From an uncultured Collinsella sp. (GTDB lineage Bacteria > Actinomycetota > Coriobacteriia > Coriobacteriales > Coriobacteriaceae): a DNA stretch of 9,194 nt. Shown piece by piece: positions 1 through 5,513 of the stretch. Positions within the stretch are counted from its first letter, which is position 1. Every line of letters begins with the position of its first letter. The notes beneath the pieces were generated by a model. It saw nothing but the letters and a program-made list of their open reading frames with translations, ran no database searches and was not told where the DNA came from. The translations under genes and the position numbers were made by a program. The DNA is taken from the NCBI GenBank assembly GCA_902470915.1, contig CABRIB010000079.1:1-9194 (forward strand). The letters run 5' to 3'.

Positions 1-45
1 GATAGGAGTCCGTCTCGTGGGCTCGGAGATGTGTATAAGAGACAG
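1..45 (+). other. Nextera transposase adapter with i7 index (sequencing artefact)
   Basis: The first 45 bases are library adapter, not genome. They read as the last bases of the P7 primer (GAT), an 8-base index AGGAGTCC, the Nextera read-2 primer segment GTCTCGTGGGCTCGG, and the 19-base mosaic end AGATGTGTATAAGAGACAG. The index matches, from memory, Nextera i7 N705. Genome sequence starts at 46. Peptides translated from here, such as those containing MCIRDS or MYKRQ, are well-known adapter artefacts. Confidence 0.98.
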
Positions 46-199
46 CGCCAGCACGCGCTTCACCGACGGCGGCGAGTTTGGCCTGGGCGCCGAGATCGGC
101 ATCTCGACCCAAAAGCTCCACGCCCGTGGCCCCTTTGCCGCCGAGGCCCTCACCACCTACAAATACAAGCTCCGAGGCACCGGCCAGGTCCGCCCCTAA
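46..199 (+). CDS. proA: Gamma-glutamyl phosphate reductase, C-terminal fragment (5' end missing)
   Basis: This is the last 50 codons of ProA plus a TAA stop. ProA is the cytoplasmic NADPH-dependent reductase that converts gamma-glutamyl phosphate to glutamate-5-semialdehyde in proline synthesis. The fragment begins ASTRFTDGGEFGLGAE and continues with ISTQKLHARGP and LTTYKY, the conserved C-terminal signature of the ProA branch of the aldehyde dehydrogenase superfamily; in the family it follows an Asn, and base 46 (c) fits the last base of that codon. The catalytic Cys and nucleotide-binding parts lie upstream of the contig. The cut is caused by the adapter at 1-45. An ATG at 17 lies inside the adapter and is not a start. 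The stop at 197-199 is followed one base later by a 42-bp hairpin repeat and then an intrinsic terminator. Confidence 0.93.
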
Positions 200-200
200 A

Positions 201-242
201 CCTACCAAAAAGGGACAGGTTTATTTTGGCAGGTTTTATCTG
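201..242 (+). repeat. 42-bp REP-like hairpin repeat, copy 1
   Basis: Copy 1 begins CCTACCAAAA, has the central 13-base loop AGGGACAGGTTTA, then TTTTGGCAGG and the tail TTTTATCTG. The two arms form a 10-bp inverted repeat with one A-C mismatch (base 204). It starts one base after the proA stop codon, is oriented with proA, and ends 8 bases before the native terminator stem. It differs from copy 2 at 2 of 42 positions, both in the arms. Confidence 0.93.
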
Positions 243-249
243 CGGTTTT

Positions 250-278
250 GCCGGGTGACACGTTCGCCCGGCTTTTTT
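250..278 (+). terminator. Intrinsic terminator of proA
   Basis: The arms 250-258 (GCCGGGTGA) and 264-272 (TCGCCCGGC) pair over 9 bp with one G-T wobble around a 5-base loop, followed by six T residues (273-278). It is placed correctly to end proA transcription and separates it from the HD-domain gene. Confidence 0.85.
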
Positions 279-370
279 CTCCGCATACCTTTTCTGTCTT
301 TCGGCTTGAGCCGTGGCGATATACGATAGTGACACCGTGTCCTAGCACCGACTCACCTGGAGGTATTGCC

Positions 371-970
371 ATGTCCCAGACGCTTTCCGCCGGAATCACC
401 CGCGACCGCGCGTTTGAACTGCTTAACGAGCACAACAAAGACCCGTTCCACATCACCCACGGCGAGACGGTCGAGGGCACCATGCGCTACTTTGCGCGCG
501 AGTTCGACCCCGAGAACGAGGAGTTTTGGGGCATCGTCGGCCTGCTGCACGACCTGGATTGGGAGGAGCATGAGGACGACCCCATGAACCACACCATCTA
601 TGCTGCCGAGATTCTTGAGGGCGAGGGCGCATCGCCCGAGCTCATTCGCGCCATCCAGACGCACACGTCCGACTTCAACACCTCGCTGCCCAAGCCCGAG
701 CTGCAGATGGAGAAGATCCTGTTTGCCTGCGACGAGCTCACCGGCCTGATCGGTGCTGCCGTCATCATGCGCCCGAGCAAAAGCGTTATGGACTTTACGA
801 CCAAGTCGCTCAAGAAGAAGTTCAAGGACAAGCGCTTTGCCGCCGGCTGTTCGCGTGACGTGATTTCGCAGGGCGCCGAGATGCTGGGCTGGGAGCTCCC
901 CGAGCTCTTCGACCGTACCATCGCGGCCATGCAATCCTTCGCGCCCGATCGCGATACCTTCCAGGCCTAA
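371..970 (+). CDS. HD-superfamily predicted hydrolase (COG2316-like)
   Basis: The product is a 199-residue soluble protein with the order of motifs expected of a short HD-domain phosphohydrolase: His27 and His30 near the N-terminus, the His60-Asp61 doublet in VGLLHDLDW, His74 in NHTIYAAEIL, His98 in IQTHTSD, and Asp121 in FACDELTGL. These residues would bind one or two divalent metals. It resembles the stand-alone predicted HD hydrolases grouped as COG2316; I recognise the family but no specific substrate. I chose ATG 371 because GGAGG (359-363) sits 7 bases upstream; a longer reading from 248 would begin inside the proA terminator. A possible -10 (GATAGT, 325-330) has no convincing -35. The gene is flanked by same-orientation repeat copies 1 and 2 and has its own terminators, so it appears monocistronic. 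Confidence 0.85.
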   Translation: MSQTLSAGITRDRAFELLNEHNKDPFHITHGETVEGTMRYFAREFDPENEEFWGIVGLLHDLDWEEHEDDPMNHTIYAAEILEGEGASPELIRAIQTHTSDFNTSLPKPELQMEKILFACDELTGLIGAAVIMRPSKSVMDFTTKSLKKKFKDKRFAAGCSRDVISQGAEMLGWELPELFDRTIAAMQSFAPDRDTFQA

Positions 971-1012
971 CCTGCCAAAAAGGGACAGGTTTATTTTGGC
1001 GGGTTTTATCTG
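971..1012 (+). repeat. 42-bp REP-like hairpin repeat, copy 2
   Basis: It starts immediately after the TAA stop (968-970) of the HD-domain gene, in the same orientation. The left arm is CCTGCCAAAA and the right arm TTTTGGCGGG, a 10-bp stem with one T-G wobble, followed by TTTTATCTG. The loop and inner stem are identical to copies 1 and 3. The native terminator begins 3 bases after it. Confidence 0.94.
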
Positions 1013-1015
1013 GGA

Positions 1016-1053
1016 AAACGCCTCCGTTTTAGCTTTAAGCTGCGGAGGCGTTT
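1016..1053. terminator. Bidirectional terminator between the HD gene and RAYT
   Basis: The arms AAACGCCTCCG (1016-1026) and CGGAGGCGTTT (1043-1053) form a perfect 11-bp stem. The 16-base loop holds a smaller AGCTT/AAGCT pairing. A run of A precedes the stem and T residues follow it, so it can act on both strands. It serves the rightward HD gene and the leftward RAYT gene, which converge here. Confidence 0.8.
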
Positions 1054-1103
1054 GTCGTATCTGCGGATGTCGCGGGCTGACGGCCGCCATTGCCGACCGA
1101 CGG

Positions 1104-1862
1104 CTAGGCCGCGTTCTTGATAATCCATGTTCCCAGTCCGGTCAGCAGCTGAACCTGCTTAATCGTTAATCCTTCTTTTCGAAGCGCGAGAATCGCCTCA
1201 TTGCGTAGCGCCTTAGAAATGGATTTGAGCTCCGTCGGAGCACATCCTGCGACACTCTGCACGATTGCTGTGCCAAATTCGCATAGATCTTCCTCGCGCA
1301 CCTTAGCTGTTGCGCTGGGGCGATAGGGAAGCGACGGCGCACTTTCCATGAGCTGAAGGTACGAGCGAGGTGTTGGAAATAAAAAATCGACAACGCTGCC
1401 GGTGACATGCGGCCGTGACCTGGCACTCATTAGGTACTCGCGATGGCTGCTCCATGGATATTCGTGGTATGCCGCCAGTCCTGCCTTTTGGGGATTCAGA
1501 TGAATGTATCGAATTGCCTCGAGTAAATATTCTTCCGACTTGATGGGCGAATCCCAAAATCGCTCCTGAAACACGTGGCCGATATGACCCGTCCGCGCAT
1601 TGTACCTGCCCGCATACGATACGGCTATCGCATGCATCGCGTCGCTCTTGCGGTCGTCCGGATCGTCGATGAGCAGATGAATATGGTTTCCCATAAGGCA
1701 CCAAGCGATAAGCTCAATATTGTGTTTGGGGAGGATCGCATCAAGGATCTGAAGCAAGGCGATTCGGTTCTCGGCATCGTCAAACAGCAATTGCCCTCCG
1801 TTTCCACGCAACGTGACGTGGAAATAACCGGTTGGTGACTTTGAACGAGGCTTTCTCGGCAT
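1104..1862 (-). CDS. REP-associated tyrosine transposase (RAYT), Y1/HUH family
   Basis: The 252-residue product has a Y1 transposase domain (about residues 10-130) of the IS200/IS605 TnpA superfamily. It contains YFHVTLRGNGGQ, the metal-binding HUH motif as GNHIHLLI (His60 and His62), and RYIHLNPQKAGLA, in which Tyr119 is the likely nucleophile. The C-terminal part (about 180-252) ends in a helix-turn-helix-like segment (ALRKEGLTIKQVQLLTG), typical of longer RAYTs. Such proteins nick and join single-stranded hairpin DNA and are linked to REP elements. The start chosen has AAAGGAGG 4 bases upstream of the ATG at 1862-1860; an in-frame ATG at 1901 would place that ribosome site inside the gene. 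All catalytic residues are present, so it looks intact. Its AT content and codon use (AAT, TTA, ATA) are higher than its neighbours', suggesting acquisition. It lies between inward-facing copies 2 and 3 of the 42-bp repeat. Confidence 0.92.
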   Translation of the reverse strand: MPRKPRSKSPTGYFHVTLRGNGGQLLFDDAENRIALLQILDAILPKHNIELIAWCLMGNHIHLLIDDPDDRKSDAMHAIAVSYAGRYNARTGHIGHVFQERFWDSPIKSEEYLLEAIRYIHLNPQKAGLAAYHEYPWSSHREYLMSARSRPHVTGSVVDFLFPTPRSYLQLMESAPSLPYRPSATAKVREEDLCEFGTAIVQSVAGCAPTELKSISKALRNEAILALRKEGLTIKQVQLLTGLGTWIIKNAA

Positions 1863-1935
1863 GGTCCCTCCTTTAGCTTGAATGAGCTGAAGATACTGCA
1901 TTCGGAGACCACGGTTGTCGAGATTCAGTTCACCG

Positions 1936-1964
1936 ACTATAGCTGCTACCTGCCGAAATGTTAT
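1936..1964 (-). promoter_or_regulatory. Possible RAYT promoter
   Basis: On the minus strand, ATAACA (1964-1959, 4 of 6 matches to a -35) and TATAGT (1941-1936, 5 of 6 matches to a -10) are separated by 17 bases. This leaves a leader of about 70 bases before the RAYT start. The evidence is only the match to consensus. Confidence 0.35.
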
Positions 1965-2106
1965 TGCGTTTTCAAATTGATGCTTTTAAATGGTAATTGA
2001 GCAAGACGGGCGCGCTTGTTGTTGATGTGAGCGTTGGTTGCATCGATTTTGATGGCCCTCGAGTGATGTTATCGCAAATGGACTTCATGTATTTCTGCGG
2101 CGATGG

Positions 2107-2147
2107 AAAAATAGCCGGGCGCTCAAAAACAAAACGGAGCACCCGGC
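2107..2147 (-). terminator. Intrinsic terminator of the carD-like gene
   Basis: Read on the minus strand, GCCGGGTGCTC (2147-2137) pairs with GAGCGCCCGGC (2124-2114) over 11 bp with one G-T wobble, and is followed by TATTTTT. The wobble pairs only in the minus-strand RNA (it is an A-C mismatch on the plus strand), which supports the leftward direction. Repeat copy 3 sits between this terminator and the gene's stop codon. Confidence 0.8.
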
Positions 2148-2176
2148 CATTTACTAATTGTTCGTTAACGTTTGGC

Positions 2177-2218
2177 CAGATAAAACCTATCAAAATAAAC
2201 CTGTCCCTTTTTGGCAGG
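2177..2218 (-). repeat. 42-bp REP-like hairpin repeat, copy 3 (reverse)
   Basis: On the minus strand it starts immediately after the TAA stop of the carD-like gene and runs in the same direction. The left arm is CCTGCCAAAA and the right arm TTTTGATAGG, giving one wobble and one mismatch in the stem. The loop AGGGACAGGTTTA and tail TTTTATCTG are unchanged. It differs from each of the other copies at 3 of 42 positions, all in the arms. Confidence 0.93.
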
Positions 2219-2704
2219 TTAGTTGAGGGCGGCTTGGGCTAGGCGGGCTTCGGCGGCCTCCTCGGTGACACCAAGGGCCACGGCGAACTCCTCGATGGAG
2301 CGGCGTTTGGCCTCCTTGAGTACGCGCATGTAGTAGGAGCTGGGTTTTTTATCAGCTTCCTCGGCCTGGCGAATGCGGTGCATCATGGTCTTTGCCACGC
2401 GGACCGTCTCAGGCGCGCCCAGCTTGAGCTGCTGCTTAAAGTGTGTCTCCTCAAGTGAGCTGTTGCGCTCGGTAAAGGTGTCGCACTCCAGCTCGTCATA
2501 GTGGCTCAGCAGGTGCTCGGCATCTTGCTGCGAGATGGCGGCGTGCAAACGGTCGGCCTGCGCCACGGGGTACATGAGGATCGTCTGCGCATGTCCCTGC
2601 TTGGTCTCGAGCAGTAGCATGGGCTGCGGCGTGTCGTCCCTAAAACCGACGACGGTGCAGACTCCCTGACCCGGATGAATGACGTGTTGACCGATTGAGA
2701 ACAT
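2219..2704 (-). CDS. CarD/CdnL-family RNA polymerase-binding regulator
   Basis: The 161-residue product starts MFSIGQHVIHPGQGVCTVVG, a clear match to the Tudor-like RNA polymerase-interacting domain shared by CarD, CdnL and the Mfd (TRCF) polymerase-binding module (about residues 1-58). The remainder is predicted helical (about 60-161) and corresponds to the CarD DNA-binding domain. Length is close to the 162 residues of Mycobacterium tuberculosis CarD. CarD proteins bind the RNA polymerase beta subunit and stabilise the open promoter complex. The protein contains no tryptophan, although M. tuberculosis CarD uses a conserved Trp (W85) as a wedge in the promoter bubble; this may be a divergent paralogue. 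The start has GGAGG (2713-2709, minus strand) 4 bases upstream. It is transcribed divergently from argS and ends with repeat copy 3 and a terminator. Confidence 0.87.
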   Translation of the reverse strand: MFSIGQHVIHPGQGVCTVVGFRDDTPQPMLLLETKQGHAQTILMYPVAQADRLHAAISQQDAEHLLSHYDELECDTFTERNSSLEETHFKQQLKLGAPETVRVAKTMMHRIRQAEEADKKPSSYYMRVLKEAKRRSIEEFAVALGVTEEAAEARLAQAALN

Positions 2705-3046
2705 GCTACCTCCAACTTATACGAATTTACGTATGTCTAGAATAACACGCTGACGTGCGCAAACCCTTACTTTATGCAGGAAAAGCACACAACTCTGATA
2801 GGTAAGAGTATTCGATAACAGACGCAGCTCATTCACACCTTTATACATTTTCAACGCCTGCATAATCTGCAGGCAGACCGGCATCTTTGAGTGACTCCAT
2901 ACAAGCTGTAGTCATTTTTGTGCATATGCAATATCTATTAGCTTTACCCTGCGACAGTGCCCGTCGCTTGTGATAGAGTGCTACAAACTCTGGCTTTTGC
3001 CCTACGAGTGACCAAGAGCTCGGGGGCTTTAACACAAGGAGGATCT
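2705..3046. other. Divergent carD-like/argS intergenic region with inverted repeats
   Basis: No gene is evident here. Several perfect inverted repeats are visible: ATACG/CGTAT spaced by 6 (2719-2734) close to the carD-like start; ACTCT/AGAGT (2792-2809); a 7-bp hairpin GCCTGCA/TGCAGGC with a 5-base loop (2856-2874); and the 10-base palindrome TGCATATGCA (2921-2930). An imperfect hairpin at 2892-2914 is followed by five T residues. Any could be operators or leader structures; none matches a family I can name. The argS promoter is at its right end. I see no T-box consensus for argS. Confidence 0.55.
2951..2979 (+). promoter_or_regulatory. Likely argS promoter
   Basis: GCGACA (2951-2956, 4 of 6 matches to TTGACA) and TAGAGT (2974-2979, 4 of 6 matches to TATAAT) are separated by exactly 17 bases, and the -10 is preceded by an extended TGA. 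Transcription would start near 2986, giving a leader of about 60 bases. Confidence 0.55.
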
Positions 3047-4900
3047 ATGCCCGAGAAGATTGAAGAGCTGGTACGCGCTGCGCTTGCTGCGGCCCAGGAG
3101 GCCGGCGACCTTTCCGCATTTGAACTTGACGATTGCGCTATCGAGCGACCGGCTGACACTTCTCATGGCGAGTGGACCTCTACCATGGCCCTGAAGTCCG
3201 CCAAGCTGGCCCACTGCGCCCCGCGCAAGATCGCCGAGGCCATCGTTGCCCATATGCCCGAGGACCCCGCGATCGAGAAGGTTGAGATCGCAGGCCCCGG
3301 CTTCATCAACTTCTACCTCTCCGTTGCCGTCAAGAATGCCATCTTTGGCGAGGCTCGCGAGAAGGGTATGGACTTCGCTAAGTCCAACGTCGGTGGTGGC
3401 CTGAAGACCCAGGTCGAGTTCGTCTCCGCCAACCCCGTCGGCCCCATGCACATCGGCCACGGCCGCTGGGCCGCGCTGGGCGACTCGCTCTGCCGTGTTA
3501 TGGACCACGCCGGTTACGACATCCAGCGTGAGTTCTACATCAACGACCACGGCTCTCAGATGAACACCTTCGGCAACTCCATCAGCACGCGCTATATGCA
3601 GCTTGCCGACATCATCGCCAAGCAGGGCGTGGATATCGACGAGGCTCACAAGCTGCTGATCGCCGACCGCGACGCCTTTGTTGCCGACGAGAACGACGAG
3701 CATCCCGAGACCCATCCGTACCAGGACAACTTTGCCGAGACCCTGGGCAAGGACTCCTACGGCGGCGACTACATCATCGACGAGGCTGCCGAGTTCTGGC
3801 GCACCGACGGCGACAAGTGGGTCAACGCCGATCCTCAGGAGCGCATGGAGAGCTTCCGCGAGCGCGGCTATGTGAAGATGGTCGACAACATGCGTGACCT
3901 CTGCCACGCCGTCAATTGCGACTTCGATCGTTGGTTCTCCGAGCGCTCGCTGTATGTGAAGGACACCGAGGGCGAGACCGCCGGCACCTCCGCCGTCGAC
4001 CGCGCCTTTGAGAAGCTCGACAAGATGGGTTACCTCTACACCAAGGACGGCGCCCTGTGGTTCCGCTCCACCGACCTGGGCGATGACAAGGACCGCGTCC
4101 TGATCAAGTCCGACGGCGAGTACACCTACTTCGCCTCCGACGTTGCCTATCACTGGGATAAGTTCCAGCGCGTCGATCACGTCATCGACATCTGGGGCGC
4201 CGACCACCACGGCTATATCGACCGCGTCCGCTGCGTCTGCGACGCTCTTGGCTATCCCGGCAAGTTTGAGGTTCTGCTGGGCCAGCTCGTCAACCTGCTG
4301 CGCAACGGCAAGCCCGTCCGTATGTCCAAGCGCAAGGGCACCATGGTGACCTTGCAGGAGCTCGTCGACGAGGTTGGCTCCGACGCCGCTCGCTACACGC
4401 TCATCTCCAAGAGCTCTAACCAGATGGTCGACTTCGACATCGAGGCCGTTAAGAAGCGCGACAACTCCAACCCGGTGTACTACGTGCAGTACGCTCACGC
4501 CCGCGTGTGCTCCATCCTGCGCCGTGCCGCCGACGTTACGCCCGAGCAGGCTGACGAGATGGGCATGAAGGCCGTCGCCGCCAAGGCCATCGGTGAGAAC
4601 GTCGATTACTCGCTGCTGACCGACCCGACCGAGCTCGCCCTTTCGCGTAAGCTCAACGAGCTCACCGACCTCATCGCCAGCTGCGCTCGCGACCGCGCCC
4701 CGTTCCGTCTGACGCACTTTGCCGAGGAGCTCGCCGGCGACTTCCACAGCTTCTACGCTGCCTGCCAGGTGCTGCCGAGCGAGGGCCGTCCCGTCGACCC
4801 CGAGCTTTCGCGCGCCCGTCTGGCCGCTTGCGACGCCGTCCGCGTGACGCTCGCCCTGGTGCTCACCCTTGTTGGTGTCTCCGCTCCCGAGCAGATGTAA
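3047..4900 (+). CDS. argS: Arginyl-tRNA synthetase
   Basis: The 617-residue cytoplasmic enzyme charges tRNA-Arg with arginine using ATP. The N-terminal additional domain (about 1-90) includes SHGEWTSTMALKSAK and AGPGFINFYLS. The class I catalytic core carries the HIGH signature (residues 135-138, in NPVGPMHIGHGRWAALGD) and the KMSKS-type loop as MSKRKG (426-431). The DALR anticodon-binding domain begins near residue 475 (NPVYYVQYAHARVCSILRRA) and runs to the C-terminus. The length is somewhat above the 577 residues of the E. coli enzyme. The start at 3047 has AAGGAGG (3036-3042) 4 bases upstream; the frame stays open back to 2957, but that would place the promoter -10 inside the gene. It is preceded by its own promoter and followed by a strong terminator, so it is probably monocistronic. 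Confidence 0.98.
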   Translation: MPEKIEELVRAALAAAQEAGDLSAFELDDCAIERPADTSHGEWTSTMALKSAKLAHCAPRKIAEAIVAHMPEDPAIEKVEIAGPGFINFYLSVAVKNAIFGEAREKGMDFAKSNVGGGLKTQVEFVSANPVGPMHIGHGRWAALGDSLCRVMDHAGYDIQREFYINDHGSQMNTFGNSISTRYMQLADIIAKQGVDIDEAHKLLIADRDAFVADENDEHPETHPYQDNFAETLGKDSYGGDYIIDEAAEFWRTDGDKWVNADPQERMESFRERGYVKMVDNMRDLCHAVNCDFDRWFSERSLYVKDTEGETAGTSAVDRAFEKLDKMGYLYTKDGALWFRSTDLGDDKDRVLIKSDGEYTYFASDVAYHWDKFQRVDHVIDIWGADHHGYIDRVRCVCDALGYPGKFEVLLGQLVNLLRNGKPVRMSKRKGTMVTLQELVDEVGSDAARYTLISKSSNQMVDFDIEAVKKRDNSNPVYYVQYAHARVCSILRRAADVTPEQADEMGMKAVAAKAIGENVDYSLLTDPTELALSRKLNELTDLIASCARDRAPFRLTHFAEELAGDFHSFYAACQVLPSEGRPVDPELSRARLAACDAVRVTLALVLTLVGVSAPEQM

Positions 4901-4945
4901 GCTACGGGTCATTTGACCGCGCAGGTTTGGTTTAACTGAGCCTTG

Positions 4946-4978
4946 AAAGCCCGATCTCCCACGGAGGTCGGGCTTTTT
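4946..4978 (+). terminator. Intrinsic terminator of argS
   Basis: A 14-bp stem with one wobble (4946-4959 with 4963-4976), a 3-base loop and a T run form a strong terminator 45 bases after the argS stop codon. Confidence 0.92.
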
Positions 4979-5082
4979 GCGTTTGGTGAGACTATTTAGT
5001 TTGCCGGGAAATGCTACCAAATCGCAACTATACCGGTTTACGGGGCTGAATCGCCAACTGGCGACCATGGTGCCAATAGCAA

Positions 5083-5135
5083 AATTAAACCCGCAGGTAG
5101 ATGGCTTATTGTTTCTTGAAAATGCAGGGTATGGT
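5083..5135 (+). repeat. Diverged 53-bp intergenic repeat, copy A
   Basis: It aligns without gaps to 5309-5361 with 41 of 53 bases identical by eye. Shared blocks are ATTAAA, GCAGGTAG, TTGTTT, TTGAAAA and AGGGTATGGT. A shared ACCATG lies about 20 bases further upstream. I do not recognise the family. Confidence 0.7.
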
Positions 5136-5180
5136 TGGCTTGCAGCATTCTGGCCCCGTAATCCGGCATAGTTTTGAAAA

Positions 5181-5222
5181 TTGTCCCTTGGGGACGGGGG
5201 AAACGGATCATTTTTGTCTCGT
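5181..5222 (+). repeat. GTCCC/GGGAC hairpin element, possible second REP class
   Basis: TTGTCCCTTGGGGAC (5181-5195) folds as a GTCCC/GGGAC stem with a 3-base loop, followed by a G run and AAACGGATCATTTTTGTCTC. It resembles short G-rich hairpin elements that I recall from Coriobacteriia intergenic regions, but only one copy is present here, so its repeat status is inferred. Confidence 0.4.
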
Positions 5223-5308
5223 GGAGGGGTGGTGGGATACCGTCCGCCACGAATTGGGCTCATCTCCTACGTTTGGACGCATATCCCGAACCATGCCGAA
5301 ATGTACGA

Positions 5309-5361
5309 TATTAAAAGCGCAGGTAGCAGACTCGTTGTTTTTGAAAAAACAAGGGTATGGT
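5309..5361 (+). repeat. Diverged 53-bp intergenic repeat, copy B
   Basis: This is the partner of the copy at 5083-5135, in the same orientation and offset by 226 bases, with 12 mismatches and no gaps. Similarity fades after GGGTATGGT and is weak before ATTAAA. Confidence 0.7.
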
Positions 5362-5418
5362 CAGGGGCCCGTGGGTAAACGTAGTAGATGGGCGCGATTC
5401 GTGGCTCGGCCATTCCGG

Positions 5419-5473
5419 ATGTCACGGTTTCACTCCTCTGACGTGACATTTCAGGCGCTTTTGAGGAGGAGTG
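5419..5473 (+). other. Possible H-type pseudoknot or competing hairpins upstream of the rho promoter
   Basis: ATGTCACG (5419-5426) pairs perfectly with CGTGACAT (5442-5449). CACTCCTC (5431-5438), which lies in the loop of that hairpin, pairs perfectly with GAGGAGTG (5466-5473). Two nested-and-crossing 8-bp stems define an H-type pseudoknot in RNA. It lies about 40 bases before the rho -35, so it would be the 3' part of some other transcript or a DNA-level feature. CCCCTTTT follows it. Confidence 0.4.
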
Positions 5474-5513
5474 CCCCTTTTGACTAGTCGTTTAAGAACG
5501 TCCAATGACTAAG

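Larger units (their letters stand above)
1863..2176. other. Non-coding stretch between RAYT start and repeat copy 3
   Basis: This stretch holds the likely RAYT leader and promoter, the carD-like gene's terminator, and about 140 bases (1965-2106) in which I see nothing recognisable. It is more AT-rich than the surrounding genes. An open frame at 1997-2242 (+) crosses the terminator and the repeat and has no ribosome site, so I do not regard it as a gene. Confidence 0.6.
971..2218. mobile_element. Candidate RAYT-REP unit: transposase between two inverted 42-bp repeats
   Basis: The RAYT gene is enclosed by repeat copy 2 (forward) and copy 3 (reverse), whose tails point inward. I see no target-site duplication and no longer terminal repeat, and both repeats are also explained by their position at the ends of the HD and carD-like genes. 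It is therefore uncertain whether the segment ever moved as one piece or whether only the repeats move. The association of a RAYT gene with several copies of a short imperfect palindrome is the established hallmark of REP/RAYT systems. Confidence 0.45.
4979..5513. other. Gene-poor stretch between argS and rho
   Basis: About 535 bases without a credible gene. It contains two diverged copies of a 53-bp repeat, an inverted repeat TCGCCA/TGGCGA (5051-5064), a GTCCC/GGGAC hairpin element, and a possible pseudoknot. Open frames on both strands (for example 5101-5487 + and 5038-5250 -) lack ribosome sites and recognisable domains. The minus-strand frames through the two repeats give loosely similar peptides (HTLHFQETISHLPA and HTLVFSKTTSLLPA), as expected if the repeats share ancestry. 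Confidence 0.6.

Noticed and set aside
353..1090. A 245-codon minus-strand open frame over the HD-domain gene
   Set aside because: It lies antisense to the HD gene, and its first codons translate the terminator and repeat copy 2 (giving IKPAKINLSLFGR, the repeat's own peptide).
1948..1958. A fourth partial copy of the 42-bp repeat (ACCTGCCGAAA)
   Set aside because: Only about 10 bases resemble the left arm; there is no loop, right arm or tail, so chance similarity is likely.
1997..2242. An 81-codon plus-strand frame upstream of the carD-like gene's end
   Set aside because: It has no ribosome site, crosses a terminator and the repeat (again encoding KINLSLFGRL), and overlaps the end of the carD-like gene.
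2705..3046. A T-box or other riboswitch controlling argS
   Set aside because: No T-box consensus (TGGNACCGCG-type) is present, and the predicted leader is only about 60 bases.
3029..5263. A 744-codon open frame on the minus strand covering argS
   Set aside because: It is the antisense of a confidently identified argS; GC-rich codon bias removes stop codons from this frame. The product is a Val/Gly/Leu/Ala-biased sequence with no domain and no ribosome site.
4979..5513. A tRNA gene or CRISPR array in the argS-rho gap
   Set aside because: There is no cloverleaf or T-loop signature. The two 53-bp repeats are diverged, only two in number and 226 bases apart, unlike CRISPR repeats.
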